64,000 nt of DNA from an uncultured Duncaniella sp. (GTDB lineage: Bacteria; Bacteroidota; Bacteroidia; Bacteroidales; Muribaculaceae). Shown in pieces: positions 1-9,709 of this stretch; position 1 is the first letter of the stretch; every line of letters starts with the position of its first letter. The position numbers were made by a program, and so were the translations under genes. The notes below the pieces were generated by a model, which had not been told where the DNA came from, did not search any database, and saw only the letters and a list, made by a program, of their open reading frames with translations. The stretch is taken from contig NZ_CAJTMT010000011.1 in the NCBI RefSeq assembly GCF_910577345.1, positions 30,193-94,192 of the forward strand. Reading direction: 5' to 3'.

Positions 1-257
1 ATCAGAGCGCTCTCGAATCCGTCAATCTCAACCCTGCTGAAATCAGCATTGAAGCAGGAAGAATCACCGTCACTTCAGACCATAACATTTCAAATGTCAG
101 ACTCACCGACATGTCAGGCCGTACTGTCTCAGCCATGACTGTCAACTCTCACGATGCAGAAATCACTACGTCTGACCTCGCTGACGGTGTCTATATCCTC
201 ATTGTCAACACCGACGGCAATGAGCCGATGGTCAAGAAACTCGTCATCCGTAAATAA
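1..257 (+). CDS. 3' end of a secreted protein with C-terminal sorting-like tail (partial)
   Basis: The reading frame is open from the left edge (first full codon at base 3) to a TAA at 255-257, so only the last 84 residues are visible. They contain the pattern VRLTDMSGRTV, then DLADGVYILIV, and end in KKLVIRK. This resembles the C-terminal beta-sandwich tail (Por secretion tail / type A sorting domain) found on many secreted Bacteroidetes proteins. Two other secreted proteins in this window, at 34865 and 36332, end in a similar way. The catalytic or binding part lies outside the window, so the function cannot be named. It is followed 30 bp later by a susC gene on the same strand and may belong to that operon. 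Confidence 0.75.
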   Translation, partial: QSALESVNLNPAEISIEAGRITVTSDHNISNVRLTDMSGRTVSAMTVNSHDAEITTSDLADGVYILIVNTDGNEPMVKKLVIRK

Positions 258-287
258 TCGAAAAACCAGAACAAAGCAAAATCAGTA

Positions 288-3200
288 ATGCATAAGAATA
301 CCAACATTATCTGCAAATCACTCGTGATAGCGACATTCGGGCTTTTCCTCACGCCTGCAATGCCGTCGAGAGCCGAAGCTGCAGCCTCAACCCTTGCAGT
401 TCCTCCGGCACAGACATATAAGATTAAGGGAACAGTCGTTGATGAGCTCAACGAACCCCTCCCCGGAGCAACCGTCTTCGTCAAAGGTACAAAAAACGGC
501 ACCGGAACCGACATCGACGGCAATTTCGAGCTGAAAGTGCCCAAACAGGGCAAAGTGACACTCCTCGTGACCTACGTCGGCATGAAAAACAAAGAAGTGC
601 AGACCACCACAGGCTCTAACATCGAAATCGTGATGGAAACCAACGCCGACATGCTCGACGAAGTCATCGTCTCAGGTTTCCAGACAATCTCCCGCGAACG
701 CAACACCGGTTCGGCTGTCGTGGTCGGAGCCGAGAAGCTCGGAAAGATACAAGCCCCCGACCTCAGTTCGAAACTCGAAGGTATCACCCCCGGTCTTACC
801 ATCTACAACAATCAGATGAGCATCCGAGGCAACTCCTCATTCTCCATCGCGAGCACACCGCTGCTTGTTGTCGACGGTCAACCGGCAACCGGCATGAGCC
901 TCGACGACATCAACCCCAACACCATCGAGAGTGTGACGGTGCTTAAGGATGCCGCCGCCACATCGCTCTACGGTGTCTACGCGTCAAACGGTGTGATTGT
1001 CGTCACCACCAAACGCGGAGCCGACCGCAAGCTCGAAGCCCACTTCTCACTCGGACTTTACTACAATCCCCTCCCCTCACTCGACTATCAGCACTACGCA
1101 TCGACATCCGACATCATCGACCTCGAACGCCAGATGCTCCTCAGCGATCCTGACTATATCAAAAGCCCGTCAGGCTACTTCGCGACAAAGACAAGCAAAA
1201 CCAATGCGGCATATATGTCGCAGGTCGACATGCTCTACTATCGCCTCTCGCGCAACGAACTCAGCGAGAGCGAGGTCAATGCCTCCCTTGACCTCCTGCG
1301 CCGCAACGACTACCGCGAGGAATATCGCAAACACCTCTTGCAGAACAGTCTCCGTCAGGACTACAACGTCACCCTCAACGCCGGTTCCGACAAATACAGC
1401 TTCTATGCCGCCTTCCGCTACGAGAAAGCCGGTCTCCACACCAAGTATGACAATGATGACCGTTTCTCGTTCTATACCCGCAACGATCTCAAGGTCGCTC
1501 CCTGGATGAAACTCACTCTCGGTGCCAACGTATGGCTCAAAAAGAGTTCCTACACCCAGGCAAGCGGTCTCGGAGCAACGGCCGCGATGCCCTACGACAC
1601 TCTCTATGACAACGACGGAAACCTCTCATACCGCTACCTCTACAATCAGGTACTCGCCGAAGAGGTCAATGCCACGGAGGGTCTGAACTTCATGGGCTAC
1701 AATGCCATCGAGGAGTCAGGCTACAACAAATACCGCAGCGATGACCTCTACACCAAATACTTCCTGCAGGCGAACTTCGACCTTCTCCCCGGACTTGACC
1801 TCGAACTCAAAGCCCAGTATGAGAAGCGCAAGGTCAACGCGACCGAGTATGACGAAGCCGATTCCTACATGATGCGCTCGATGATTAACGAATTCGCATC
1901 AGCCAACTCGCGCGGGGGCTTCACCTACAATATCCCGCAGGGAGGACGCATGTATTACCGCGACACCAACTATGACAACTACAACGTGCGCGCGCAGTTC
2001 AACTACCGCAACACTTTCGGAGAGAAACATGACGTGACCGCACTCCTCGGAGCTGAAGCCCGCGAGGACAAGACGACCCAGCATATCGGCGAACGCTACG
2101 GTTTCGATGCGCAGCGTCTCACCTACGGTCAGGTCGACTGGAAAACCCTCTCGCAGACAGGCGTGGTAGGCTCCCTCTATGCCGCCTCCCGCACCAAAGC
2201 TGAAAACCTCTATGTAGCCGACGTGAAACACCGCTACGTTTCCGCATATTTCAATGCCGGATATGTCTATGATTCGCGCTATTCGCTCAACGCAAGTGTG
2301 CGCGTCGAGCAGGCCGACCTCTTCGGCAGCGATCCCAAGTACCGCTACCGTCCCCTCTGGTCGGTAGGTGGCAGTTGGAACGTCGATAAGGAACAATTCA
2401 TGCGCGACTTAACATGGATAAACATGCTCAAAGTGCGTGCCACATACGGTATCACCGGTATGGTCGACCAAAGCTCATCACCCTACCTACTCGCGTCATT
2501 CGCGACATCGCCATACTCCAATGGCCCTGTCACCATCATTCTCACACCTCCCAACAGCTCACTCCGCTGGGAAAAGACATCGACAGTCAACGCCGGTATC
2601 GACTTCATGCTCATCAACCGCCTGTCGGGTAGTTTCGACTTCTACCGCAAATATAGTTCCGACCTCCTCGTCAACAAGAGCATCGACCCCTCGCTCGGCT
2701 TTGACGGCATGGCCCGCGCCAACAACGGTGCGATGAAGAATGTCGGTGTAGAACTCAACCTCAGCTATGACTGGGTGAAGAACCGCGATTTCACATTCAC
2801 GACCACTTTCTCGGCTGCCTACAACAAGAACACAATCGAGAAAGTCGACTACAAGCCGACAGATGCCCTCGACATGATGCGCTACCCGACTTCCAACTAT
2901 CTTCAGGGCGACACTTACAACTCCCTCTATGCCTACAAGTATGCAGGACTGACCGAAAATGGAAACCCCTCGGTCTATGACCAGAACGGCGACGTTGTGT
3001 CAATCAATCCTGTCCGCAACATCGGAGCTGTTGTCTGCGTCGGTCAGCTCGCCCCGAAATGGAACGGTGCGCTCAATCTCGACTTCCGCTGGCGCGACAT
3101 CTCTGTATTTGCAAAGATGGTCTACTATGCAGGCCATTCGCTCCGACTCGACGTGCCCACTCTCTATGACTCTACCCACAAGCTCCTCGACGGAGCCGTC

Positions 3201-3557
3201 AGCGAGGACATCGTCGATCGCTGGACCGAGGACAACACCGACACCAACATTCCCGTCATGGGCATCCACGGCGACAGCGGTGAGCGCAACGAACACTGGC
3301 GCTACGCCGATGTCAACACCGCAAGCGCATCGTTCATCAAACTTCGCAACATCGGTGTCGCCTACACCTTCCCGACGCGCTTGCTCAAAAAGACCCACGC
3401 ATTCAAGGGTGCGCAGGTGCGTTTCCAAATCGACAATCTCTGCCACTGGGCTTCCAACAAACACGACATCGACCCGGAAGCATTCAATGCCAACACAGGC
3501 TACAGAACCGATCAGCAACGCCCGACATATATCTTCGGTCTTAACTTCAATTTCTAA
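288..3557 (+). CDS. SusC/RagA-family TonB-dependent outer membrane transporter
   Basis: A 1089-residue outer-membrane transporter expected to import an oligomeric nutrient together with the SusD protein encoded 18 bp downstream. There is an N-terminal signal segment (about residues 1-30). A carboxypeptidase-regulatory-like domain follows from about residue 43 (KGTVVDELNEPLPGATV). The plug (about 125-240) has LLVVDGQPATG and the typical SusC stretch SVTVLKDAAATSLYG. The long beta-barrel ends in an aromatic residue (GLNFNF). The length is normal for SusC. The order susC-susD-tlpA, with no glycoside hydrolase alongside, does not reveal the substrate. Energy would come from a TonB-ExbBD complex such as that at 60520-63795. 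Confidence 0.95.
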   Translation: MHKNTNIICKSLVIATFGLFLTPAMPSRAEAAASTLAVPPAQTYKIKGTVVDELNEPLPGATVFVKGTKNGTGTDIDGNFELKVPKQGKVTLLVTYVGMKNKEVQTTTGSNIEIVMETNADMLDEVIVSGFQTISRERNTGSAVVVGAEKLGKIQAPDLSSKLEGITPGLTIYNNQMSIRGNSSFSIASTPLLVVDGQPATGMSLDDINPNTIESVTVLKDAAATSLYGVYASNGVIVVTTKRGADRKLEAHFSLGLYYNPLPSLDYQHYASTSDIIDLERQMLLSDPDYIKSPSGYFATKTSKTNAAYMSQVDMLYYRLSRNELSESEVNASLDLLRRNDYREEYRKHLLQNSLRQDYNVTLNAGSDKYSFYAAFRYEKAGLHTKYDNDDRFSFYTRNDLKVAPWMKLTLGANVWLKKSSYTQASGLGATAAMPYDTLYDNDGNLSYRYLYNQVLAEEVNATEGLNFMGYNAIEESGYNKYRSDDLYTKYFLQANFDLLPGLDLELKAQYEKRKVNATEYDEADSYMMRSMINEFASANSRGGFTYNIPQGGRMYYRDTNYDNYNVRAQFNYRNTFGEKHDVTALLGAEAREDKTTQHIGERYGFDAQRLTYGQVDWKTLSQTGVVGSLYAASRTKAENLYVADVKHRYVSAYFNAGYVYDSRYSLNASVRVEQADLFGSDPKYRYRPLWSVGGSWNVDKEQFMRDLTWINMLKVRATYGITGMVDQSSSPYLLASFATSPYSNGPVTIILTPPNSSLRWEKTSTVNAGIDFMLINRLSGSFDFYRKYSSDLLVNKSIDPSLGFDGMARANNGAMKNVGVELNLSYDWVKNRDFTFTTTFSAAYNKNTIEKVDYKPTDALDMMRYPTSNYLQGDTYNSLYAYKYAGLTENGNPSVYDQNGDVVSINPVRNIGAVVCVGQLAPKWNGALNLDFRWRDISVFAKMVYYAGHSLRLDVPTLYDSTHKLLDGAVSEDIVDRWTEDNTDTNIPVMGIHGDSGERNEHWRYADVNTASASFIKLRNIGVAYTFPTRLLKKTHAFKGAQVRFQIDNLCHWASNKHDIDPEAFNANTGYRTDQQRPTYIFGLNFNF

Positions 3558-3575
3558 TCCAACCTGAAAACATTC

Positions 3576-5060
3576 ATGAATATCAGAACCAACATATCAG
3601 CCATACTTGCAGGTTCACTCATGCTGCTTTCGTCATGCGACAGCTATCTCGATGTTGAACCGAAAGGCAAAACCCTCCTTGAAACCACCGACGACTATCT
3701 CGGACTGCTCGAAGAGATTTCGCCGACCTACGACCACGCCAACAGCCTCAACATCTGCAACGAAGCCTCATGGTATAAGGTCGAGGAACTCAAAAACTAC
3801 ACCTCCCCACTTCGCTCTGCCGGCTTCCTTTGGGACGACAGCTATGACCGTGCGTCGGTAACCATCAATGACTATCTCTACAACAATTGCTACAACCGCA
3901 TCACAAACTATAACGTGATTGTCAGCAAAGTCCACACGGCCAAAGGCCCTGAGGAGGACAAGACCCTCGCGCTTGCCCAGGCAAAAATCATGAGAGCCTA
4001 CAACTACTTCTTCCTCGTCAACACCTACGCCAAGCCCTACGACCCGGCTACTGCTGACGCGACAAACGGCATCATCGTGAGGGAGAAAATGTTTGAGAGC
4101 ATCGAGGAGAAGGGGATTCAGCAGAGCGTAGGCTATGTCTACCGTTTCATCCAGCAGGACATCGACGAGGCTGTCAACGACCTCCCGCATGTAGCGCTCA
4201 ACGCCTTCCGTCCCGACAAGACTTTCGGCTATGCTTTCAAAGCAAAGGTCCATCTTTTCAAACGCGAAATCGACGAATGTATCGCTGCCTGTCTCGCCGC
4301 ACTGGAGGAAGCTCCGGCCGGGCATCACGAACTGTGGAACATGAACGACGAGTATAACCGCTACGCTCCGCAGTTGCTCATGGCCTACGGAACTGACCGC
4401 GCCATTGACCGTCCGGAATACATGGGCCTCAACGACGCTATCGAAAGCATCTGGAAAAACGGTGTGCAGAAAGGATATGATGCCTCTGAAAACCTCCTCT
4501 ATCAGTTCGGCACCACCTACAATGACCCCTTCCCGATGTATCTCAGCTCCGATGTCATCAACCTCTTCGAGCCCAACGCCGACCTCCGCGAACTCTACTG
4601 CATCCGTTATCGCCGTACCCATGAAACAGCTCCCGAAGGTCACCGCGAGTTCGCCTCGATGGGCATACGCTGGAATCCCTCGGGTATGCGCTTCTCGGAA
4701 GTCTATCTGATGCTTGCCGAATGTTATGCACGCAAAGGTTCTCCGGAGGACATCGCAAAATCAATGGCCTATCTCGACATGCTGCGTTCACACCGCAACA
4801 TCACCGCGCGCTACACCCGACTCAACACCACCGATGCAACCGAAGCCTTGAAATTTGTCCGCGAGGAGCGCAAACGTGAACTCTTCTTCACCTACAACGG
4901 CTTCTTCGACCTCCGCCGCTTTGCAACAGAGTTCAACGAAACGCAGACCAAGGTGTTTGAAGGCGAAACCTACACCCTCTCACCGACCTCAACGCTTCTC
5001 ACCTTCCCCTTCCCGCTCAAAGCAATGCAGACAAGCGACTTAAAACAGAATAGCAAATGA
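3576..5060 (+). CDS. SusD/RagB-family outer membrane lipoprotein
   Basis: A 494-residue surface lipoprotein that forms the lid and binding partner of the preceding SusC. The lipobox LLSSC places the lipidated cysteine at residue 21. The TPR-like N-terminal half contains ALAQAKIMRAYNYFFLVN, the usual SusD helix that follows the first binding region. The C-terminal part carries VREERKRELFFTYNGFFDLRR, a hallmark of the family. The stop codon overlaps the next start (ATGA at 5057-5060), so it is translationally coupled to the TlpA-like gene. The ligand is unknown. Confidence 0.95.
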   Translation: MNIRTNISAILAGSLMLLSSCDSYLDVEPKGKTLLETTDDYLGLLEEISPTYDHANSLNICNEASWYKVEELKNYTSPLRSAGFLWDDSYDRASVTINDYLYNNCYNRITNYNVIVSKVHTAKGPEEDKTLALAQAKIMRAYNYFFLVNTYAKPYDPATADATNGIIVREKMFESIEEKGIQQSVGYVYRFIQQDIDEAVNDLPHVALNAFRPDKTFGYAFKAKVHLFKREIDECIAACLAALEEAPAGHHELWNMNDEYNRYAPQLLMAYGTDRAIDRPEYMGLNDAIESIWKNGVQKGYDASENLLYQFGTTYNDPFPMYLSSDVINLFEPNADLRELYCIRYRRTHETAPEGHREFASMGIRWNPSGMRFSEVYLMLAECYARKGSPEDIAKSMAYLDMLRSHRNITARYTRLNTTDATEALKFVREERKRELFFTYNGFFDLRRFATEFNETQTKVFEGETYTLSPTSTLLTFPFPLKAMQTSDLKQNSK

Positions 5061-6427
5061 AAAGTCTGATTCTTTCACAATTAATCATATTGGGTGCCGG
5101 ACTATGCCTCCATGCATCCGCTGCAACACCTGCAACTGTTAAAATCAGCAACCGCTCCGGCGAAAACATCTGTTTCCAACCGGAGACAGCGCTTGAATAC
5201 AGCCGTGTGACCGCCCCCGACACGCTTATCACCATCAACGACTCCCCGGCCTACTATCGTCTCGTATCGGCCGACGGCACATTCTACCCTGTCTTCATCT
5301 CCCCCGGTTCGACAACCGACATCACTGTTGCCAACGACGGAGTGACCGTTGCGGGCAGCAATGAGAAAATCAACCGTTTCATCAAGGATAACGCCTACAT
5401 CTGCCGTACCCCCAAATCAATCAAGACATATTCACCGGAGTGGGTTGACTACAACGAGCGGGCCATTGCATCGCTCGACTCATTGATTGACGCATCAGGT
5501 TTCGACGGGGAATTTGCAGCGATGCACAAGCTCTATAACCGCTACACCTTCCTCAACCAACGTCTCGGAGGCTTGACACTGGCGAAAGCCTTCCGCCCCG
5601 GTGGTAAGAAAATCGAAATCGGCGAGGACTTCTACAATTTCCTCGACACTCTGAAATTCACGGACTCGCGCATACTCGCGATTCCGAAATGGTTCAACGT
5701 GGTGAACAGCGCACTTGAGACAAAAGAGAGCCGCGGGCTGCTTCCTGTCGACAATGACAACTACATGTCGATTTTCGCCAATGCCATCGAAAATGAAAAA
5801 GTGCGCTCCCACTATCTCACAGATCTCCTCGCGCTCACGCTGAAACGCAACTATCTGAACGATTTCAGCCGTCAGCTTCCGACGGTGAAAGCCCTCATTA
5901 CCGATGCTGACGCCCGCTCAAGACTGTCGGCTCTCGAAAAAGAATATGCCGAAAAGGCTGCGGCTGAAGCCAATGTGTCGGCCGGCACACAAATGCCGGA
6001 ATTTACATTCAAGGATGTTGACGGTAAGGAATATGCTTTCTCAGATTTCAAGGGCGATTATGTGATTCTCGACTTCTGGTTCACAGGCTGTGCTCCCTGC
6101 CGTGCCGAGATGCCCTACTTCGACGAAGTGGCCAAGGCTTTCGACGGTCGCGGAGTGAAATTCATCTCGCTATCTGTCGACACCGGCGAGGAGCTTTATG
6201 CTGCATGGGAAAAGATCATCCGCGAAAAGCCCCACACTCCCGGAGTGTTGAGCGTGAACCTTCCCGACGGCTTCAACTCTCCCCTGCTCGGCAAACTGAA
6301 CATCCACGGTGTGCCTCGCATCATGCTCATTGACCGTGATGGCAAGATAGTCGAGAGCTACGCCAAACGCCCCTCCGACCCCAAACTCCGCCAGCAACTC
6401 GAAAATCTCACGAAGGAAGGGAGATAG
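5057..6427 (+). CDS. TlpA-like thiol-disulfide oxidoreductase, exported
   Basis: A 456-residue exported protein with a signal peptide (about 1-23), a long N-terminal region of unknown role and a C-terminal thioredoxin/AhpC-like domain (about 310-456). The redox motif is WFTGCAPCRAEMP with cysteines 345 and 348, and the cis-Pro loop GVPRIMLID follows. Members of this group commonly close susCD operons in Bacteroidetes. The 4-bp overlap with susD shows it belongs to the same transcript. It probably reduces or isomerises disulfides in the periplasm, either of the transported material or of the transporter; this last point is inference. Confidence 0.88.
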   Translation: MKSLILSQLIILGAGLCLHASAATPATVKISNRSGENICFQPETALEYSRVTAPDTLITINDSPAYYRLVSADGTFYPVFISPGSTTDITVANDGVTVAGSNEKINRFIKDNAYICRTPKSIKTYSPEWVDYNERAIASLDSLIDASGFDGEFAAMHKLYNRYTFLNQRLGGLTLAKAFRPGGKKIEIGEDFYNFLDTLKFTDSRILAIPKWFNVVNSALETKESRGLLPVDNDNYMSIFANAIENEKVRSHYLTDLLALTLKRNYLNDFSRQLPTVKALITDADARSRLSALEKEYAEKAAAEANVSAGTQMPEFTFKDVDGKEYAFSDFKGDYVILDFWFTGCAPCRAEMPYFDEVAKAFDGRGVKFISLSVDTGEELYAAWEKIIREKPHTPGVLSVNLPDGFNSPLLGKLNIHGVPRIMLIDRDGKIVESYAKRPSDPKLRQQLENLTKEGR

Positions 6428-6432
6428 AATTT

Positions 6433-6660
6433 AATAAGGCTAATAAGCTTGATAGACCCAATAAGTCTAATAAGCCCAATAAGTCCAATAAGCCAAATAG
6501 GGCCAATAGGCAATCAGCGAAAACCTGATGCCTATTGGCCCTATTAAATCTATCCCTTATTAGGCCTATTGGGCTTATTAGACTTATTGGGCTTATAAAG
6601 CTATTAGGCCTATTAGGCTTATTTGACTTATTAGGCCTATTTGACTTATCAGCCCTCTTA
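6433..6660. repeat. Large imperfect palindrome built of 9-nt repeats (A/T-rich class)
   Basis: Between two convergent genes lie nine consecutive 9-mers of the form AATAAGNCN (6433-6513; for example aataagtct, aataagccc, aataagtcc). After a short loop (aatcagcga region) comes an opposing array of the complementary 9-mers (about 6530-6660; tattgggct, tattagact, tattaggcc). The arms can pair over about 80-110 nt with mismatches. It lies downstream of both tlpA and the CBS-domain gene, so it could end or protect both transcripts. The short frames through it are tripeptide-like artefacts of the 9-nt period. Confidence 0.9.
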
Positions 6661-6663
6661 TCC

Positions 6664-7965
6664 TCACTCCCCCTTATTTGCTTTCCCGCTATCCTGCTCC
6701 TTCATCGAGACTGCGATTTTGTCAATCCTTGCACGGTCCATATCGACCACCTCCATGCGGAAGCCGTTCCATTCAAGGACATCGCCGGCTGAAGGGACTC
6801 TTTTAAGGTTCTCAATAATCAATCCGCCCAGAGTAGTGTAGCTCGACGGATGATAGAGGTCCTCCCTATCAAAAAACGCAAGGAAATCATAGACCGGACA
6901 TTGCCCGTCGACAAGCCACTCATCCATATCCGGACGTTTGACTATGACCGGCTCCTCCGCACCCTCACGCAACTCGCCGACAAGGCCGTCGAGAATATCA
7001 CCGAGAGTGACAACACCCTGAAAACATCCATATTCGTCGTAGATGAGAGCCGTATGTTCGCGGGTTGACTTAAACGTATCGAGCGCATCGTAGACTGTCA
7101 TACTTTCAGGAAGTGAAAGACCCTGTATGAGGTGCTGCTCAATCTTGAAATCCGGTTCATCGAGTGCAAAAATCAACTGTTTCAGTGAAATAACGCCGCA
7201 TATCTCCTCCTTCTCGCGGTCAAACACCGGATAGGTCGAATGGAGCTCCTCAGCAAGCACTTTCCGGATGCTTCCGGCATCCATCCCGACAGTCAGACAG
7301 GCCACATCCTTACGGCTCGTCATGATGGCCTCGATACGGCAGTCGCCGAGAACAAGGGCACGCTCCATGATGTCCTGCTCAACTTCCTTCACTTCACCCG
7401 ACTCAGTCCCCTCCTGAATCAGCGATTTAATCTCCTCCTCAGTCACCTTTGAGGTCTCCGAACCGAGGCGAAGGAGCTTGACGATACCGGCCGTAGAAAC
7501 CGAAAGCAACCACACGATAGGGAAAGTTATGATTGAAAGCAACTTCATAGGGCCTGCCACAATCTTGGCTATCGTGTCGGCCCGGCCAAGACCGATGCGC
7601 TTCGGCACCAGCTCACCGACCACTATTGAAAGATAGGTCACGACAGACACTATCACAACCTTCGACAAATTCAAAGCTATCTTCGGGGCGACACCATGCT
7701 GTGCAAGCCAATTGCCAAGTTCGGTTGCAATCGTAGCACCCGAGAAAAGACCGGTCAGAATACCGATGAGTGTGATTCCGATCTGCACCGTTGAGAGAAA
7801 GCGGTCAGGTTCATTGGCAAGCTCAAGAGCGGTCGAGGCATTGCGGTTGCCATTTCTTGCATCAGAGGTGAGTTTTGATTTTCGCGCCGATATGAGCGCC
7901 ACTTCCGACATCGAGAATATGCCGTTCAAAAGAATAAGTCCGATAATAATAAATAGGTCATCCAT
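6664..7965 (-). CDS. CNNM/CorC-type transporter with DUF21 and CBS domains (HlyC/CorC family)
   Basis: A 433-residue inner membrane protein. The N-terminal DUF21 domain (about 1-185) opens with a membrane helix and the family motif NGIFSMSEVALIS. Two CBS domains follow (about 200-330; MTSRKDVACLTV and YDEYGCFQGVVTLGDILDGLVGE). The CorC_HlyC C-terminal domain (about 345-425) carries the DEWLVDG and TLGGLI patterns. Homologues are called hemolysins but are better viewed as Mg2+/divalent cation or Na+-coupled transporters; the ion here is not known. ATG at 7963-7965. It stands alone between two palindromic terminators. Confidence 0.92.
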   Translation of the reverse strand: MDDLFIIIGLILLNGIFSMSEVALISARKSKLTSDARNGNRNASTALELANEPDRFLSTVQIGITLIGILTGLFSGATIATELGNWLAQHGVAPKIALNLSKVVIVSVVTYLSIVVGELVPKRIGLGRADTIAKIVAGPMKLLSIITFPIVWLLSVSTAGIVKLLRLGSETSKVTEEEIKSLIQEGTESGEVKEVEQDIMERALVLGDCRIEAIMTSRKDVACLTVGMDAGSIRKVLAEELHSTYPVFDREKEEICGVISLKQLIFALDEPDFKIEQHLIQGLSLPESMTVYDALDTFKSTREHTALIYDEYGCFQGVVTLGDILDGLVGELREGAEEPVIVKRPDMDEWLVDGQCPVYDFLAFFDREDLYHPSSYTTLGGLIIENLKRVPSAGDVLEWNGFRMEVVDMDRARIDKIAVSMKEQDSGKANKGE

Positions 7966-8039
7966 TTAGAATAAAAATACATCAATTGTTAACTTGATAA
8001 CAATTTTTATACTTTATTGGTTTTGATTCAATGTCAAGA

Positions 8040-8087
8040 AACAGTCAAGCCCCCTCAGAACCGTGGTTCGGAAGGGGCTTGACTGTT
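8040..8087 (-). terminator. Strong hairpin after the symporter gene
   Basis: The arms AACAGTCAAGCCCC (8040-8053) and GGGGCTTGACTGTT (8074-8087) are perfectly complementary over 14 bp, and the loop contains a second small hairpin (GAACC/GGTTC). It lies 28 bp past the stop of the minus-strand symporter and upstream of the CBS gene, so it most likely ends the symporter transcript. Confidence 0.75.
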
Positions 8088-8115
8088 ATGGAATATTCTG
8101 TTCAATCAACGCTGA

Positions 8116-9603
8116 TTATTCAGCTTCCAGACAAGCTGCGTTCTTGTCCTCCTCCTTATTGATGAACTGCACGAGAAGGAAGCCGACAAAGAAGATAAGC
8201 AGGGTGCTGATGACGATGCTCAGATTGATGTGGACAAACTGAGGGATGCCCCACCAGTCAGTGAGCTTGGTCTGCAATGCTATCAATATGAGTGAGGCAA
8301 CACCGATGATGACACCGGGGACGACATGATGCTTCTTGGCCTTCGGACAAAGATATGCGAGAAGGAACATGCCGAGCACACCGCCCGAACATACACTGCT
8401 CAATGCCCACCATGCGTCGAGCGCATTGTCGACAAGGAGGAAACAGAGAGCCACGCCTATACCGAGAATACCGACCGCCACACTTGCCAGACGCAACACA
8501 AGCACCTTGCGCTCATCGCTTGCATTGGGGAAGAAATGGGAATAGAAATCGGTCAGCACGATTGTACCTGACGAGGTGACACTCGTGGCAACCGTACTCA
8601 TTCCGGCACAGAAAATCGAAGCGATAAGCAGACCGATCAGACCGACGGGAAGTTCGTTGATGATAAAGTAGGGGAATACATAGTCGCTCTTAATGCCCTC
8701 GGGAAGCGAACCGGGATGCACCTGGTAGAAGGCAAACAGACATGAACCGATAAGGAAGAGAATGAGATTGACTGGAAGTGTCAGAAGCGAACCCCAGAAG
8801 GCGCTCTTTCTGGCCTCGCTGAGCGACGGAGCGGCGCAGTAGCGCTGCGTATAGCTCTGGTCAATGGCAAAGTTGTTGAGGTTGGTAAACATGCCGTAGA
8901 TAAGACATACCCAGAAGGTACTTTCAATCAGGCTGTCGCCGAAACTGCCAAGCGAGAACTTATTGTTTTCCATACAGATTTTCAACGCCTGACCCGGACC
9001 CTCCGGCATACCCTTCAGCAGCATTACCAGACATATCAATGCGCCGACAATGAGAATGGCTCCCTGCAATGCCTCGGTCCATATCACTGATTTAAGACCA
9101 CCTTTCTGACTGTAGAGTATGATACCTATGCCTGTGAAAGTCACGACAAGCGGTATGCTCCAACCCATCAGCACATTCATCGGGACGGCAAGGAGAAACA
9201 GGATGGCACCCGAACGGCAAACCTGAGTGAAAAGATAGAAGACCGACGCATACAGACGCGCCCAGCGACCGAATCGTTTCTCAAAGAAACTGTAGGCACT
9301 GATGCTGCCGAGCGAACGGTAAAATGGGACAAAGTAACGCATTGCAAGCAATCCTGCGGGGAGGATTGACAGTGTGAACACAAAGGCATTCCAGTTTCCC
9401 ATGAATGCAGAAGAGCAATATCCGAGAAATGAAATGGAGCTGCAGAACGATGCAAAAATAGAGAGGCCAACCACCCAGCCGGGCACTTTGCCTCCACCGC
9501 GCGTGAACTCCTCGCTGCTCTGCTTTTTACGGCCGAAAAGGTAGCCGAACAAAATCGTGCCCACTGTAAAAACAAGAAACACGACGAGGTCGATTATATT
9601 CAT
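8116..9603 (-). CDS. Sodium/solute symporter (SSS family)
   Basis: A 495-residue polytopic membrane protein of the SSS family (NanT/SGLT-like group) with about 13 predicted helices. The N-terminus IDLVVFLVFTVGTILFGY and the family region FGRKKQSSEEFTRGGGKVPGW are typical. The segment SFLGYCSSAFMGNWNAF corresponds to the first core helices. It would take up a small organic solute with Na+. The next gene upstream (106 bp away, same strand) is a DapA/NanA-type aldolase, so the pair may import and cleave a keto-deoxy or amino sugar acid; this is inference. Start ATG at 9601-9603. Confidence 0.88.
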   Translation of the reverse strand: MNIIDLVVFLVFTVGTILFGYLFGRKKQSSEEFTRGGGKVPGWVVGLSIFASFCSSISFLGYCSSAFMGNWNAFVFTLSILPAGLLAMRYFVPFYRSLGSISAYSFFEKRFGRWARLYASVFYLFTQVCRSGAILFLLAVPMNVLMGWSIPLVVTFTGIGIILYSQKGGLKSVIWTEALQGAILIVGALICLVMLLKGMPEGPGQALKICMENNKFSLGSFGDSLIESTFWVCLIYGMFTNLNNFAIDQSYTQRYCAAPSLSEARKSAFWGSLLTLPVNLILFLIGSCLFAFYQVHPGSLPEGIKSDYVFPYFIINELPVGLIGLLIASIFCAGMSTVATSVTSSGTIVLTDFYSHFFPNASDERKVLVLRLASVAVGILGIGVALCFLLVDNALDAWWALSSVCSGGVLGMFLLAYLCPKAKKHHVVPGVIIGVASLILIALQTKLTDWWGIPQFVHINLSIVISTLLIFFVGFLLVQFINKEEDKNAACLEAE

Positions 9604-9709
9604 GGTATAGGGAAAGGGAGTTGTTAATTTAGGGTAAGATTCAGAGGAAAGATGGAAATTAGAAAAGGAGAGTGGAGAATGAGTTAGTTATAGCTTAGCG
9701 CTGAGCAAA

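Noticed and set aside
6535..6792. Short leucine/isoleucine-rich protein frame through the A/T repeat
   Set aside because: It is produced by the 9-nt period (three codons per unit) and then overlaps the CBS-domain gene on the other strand.
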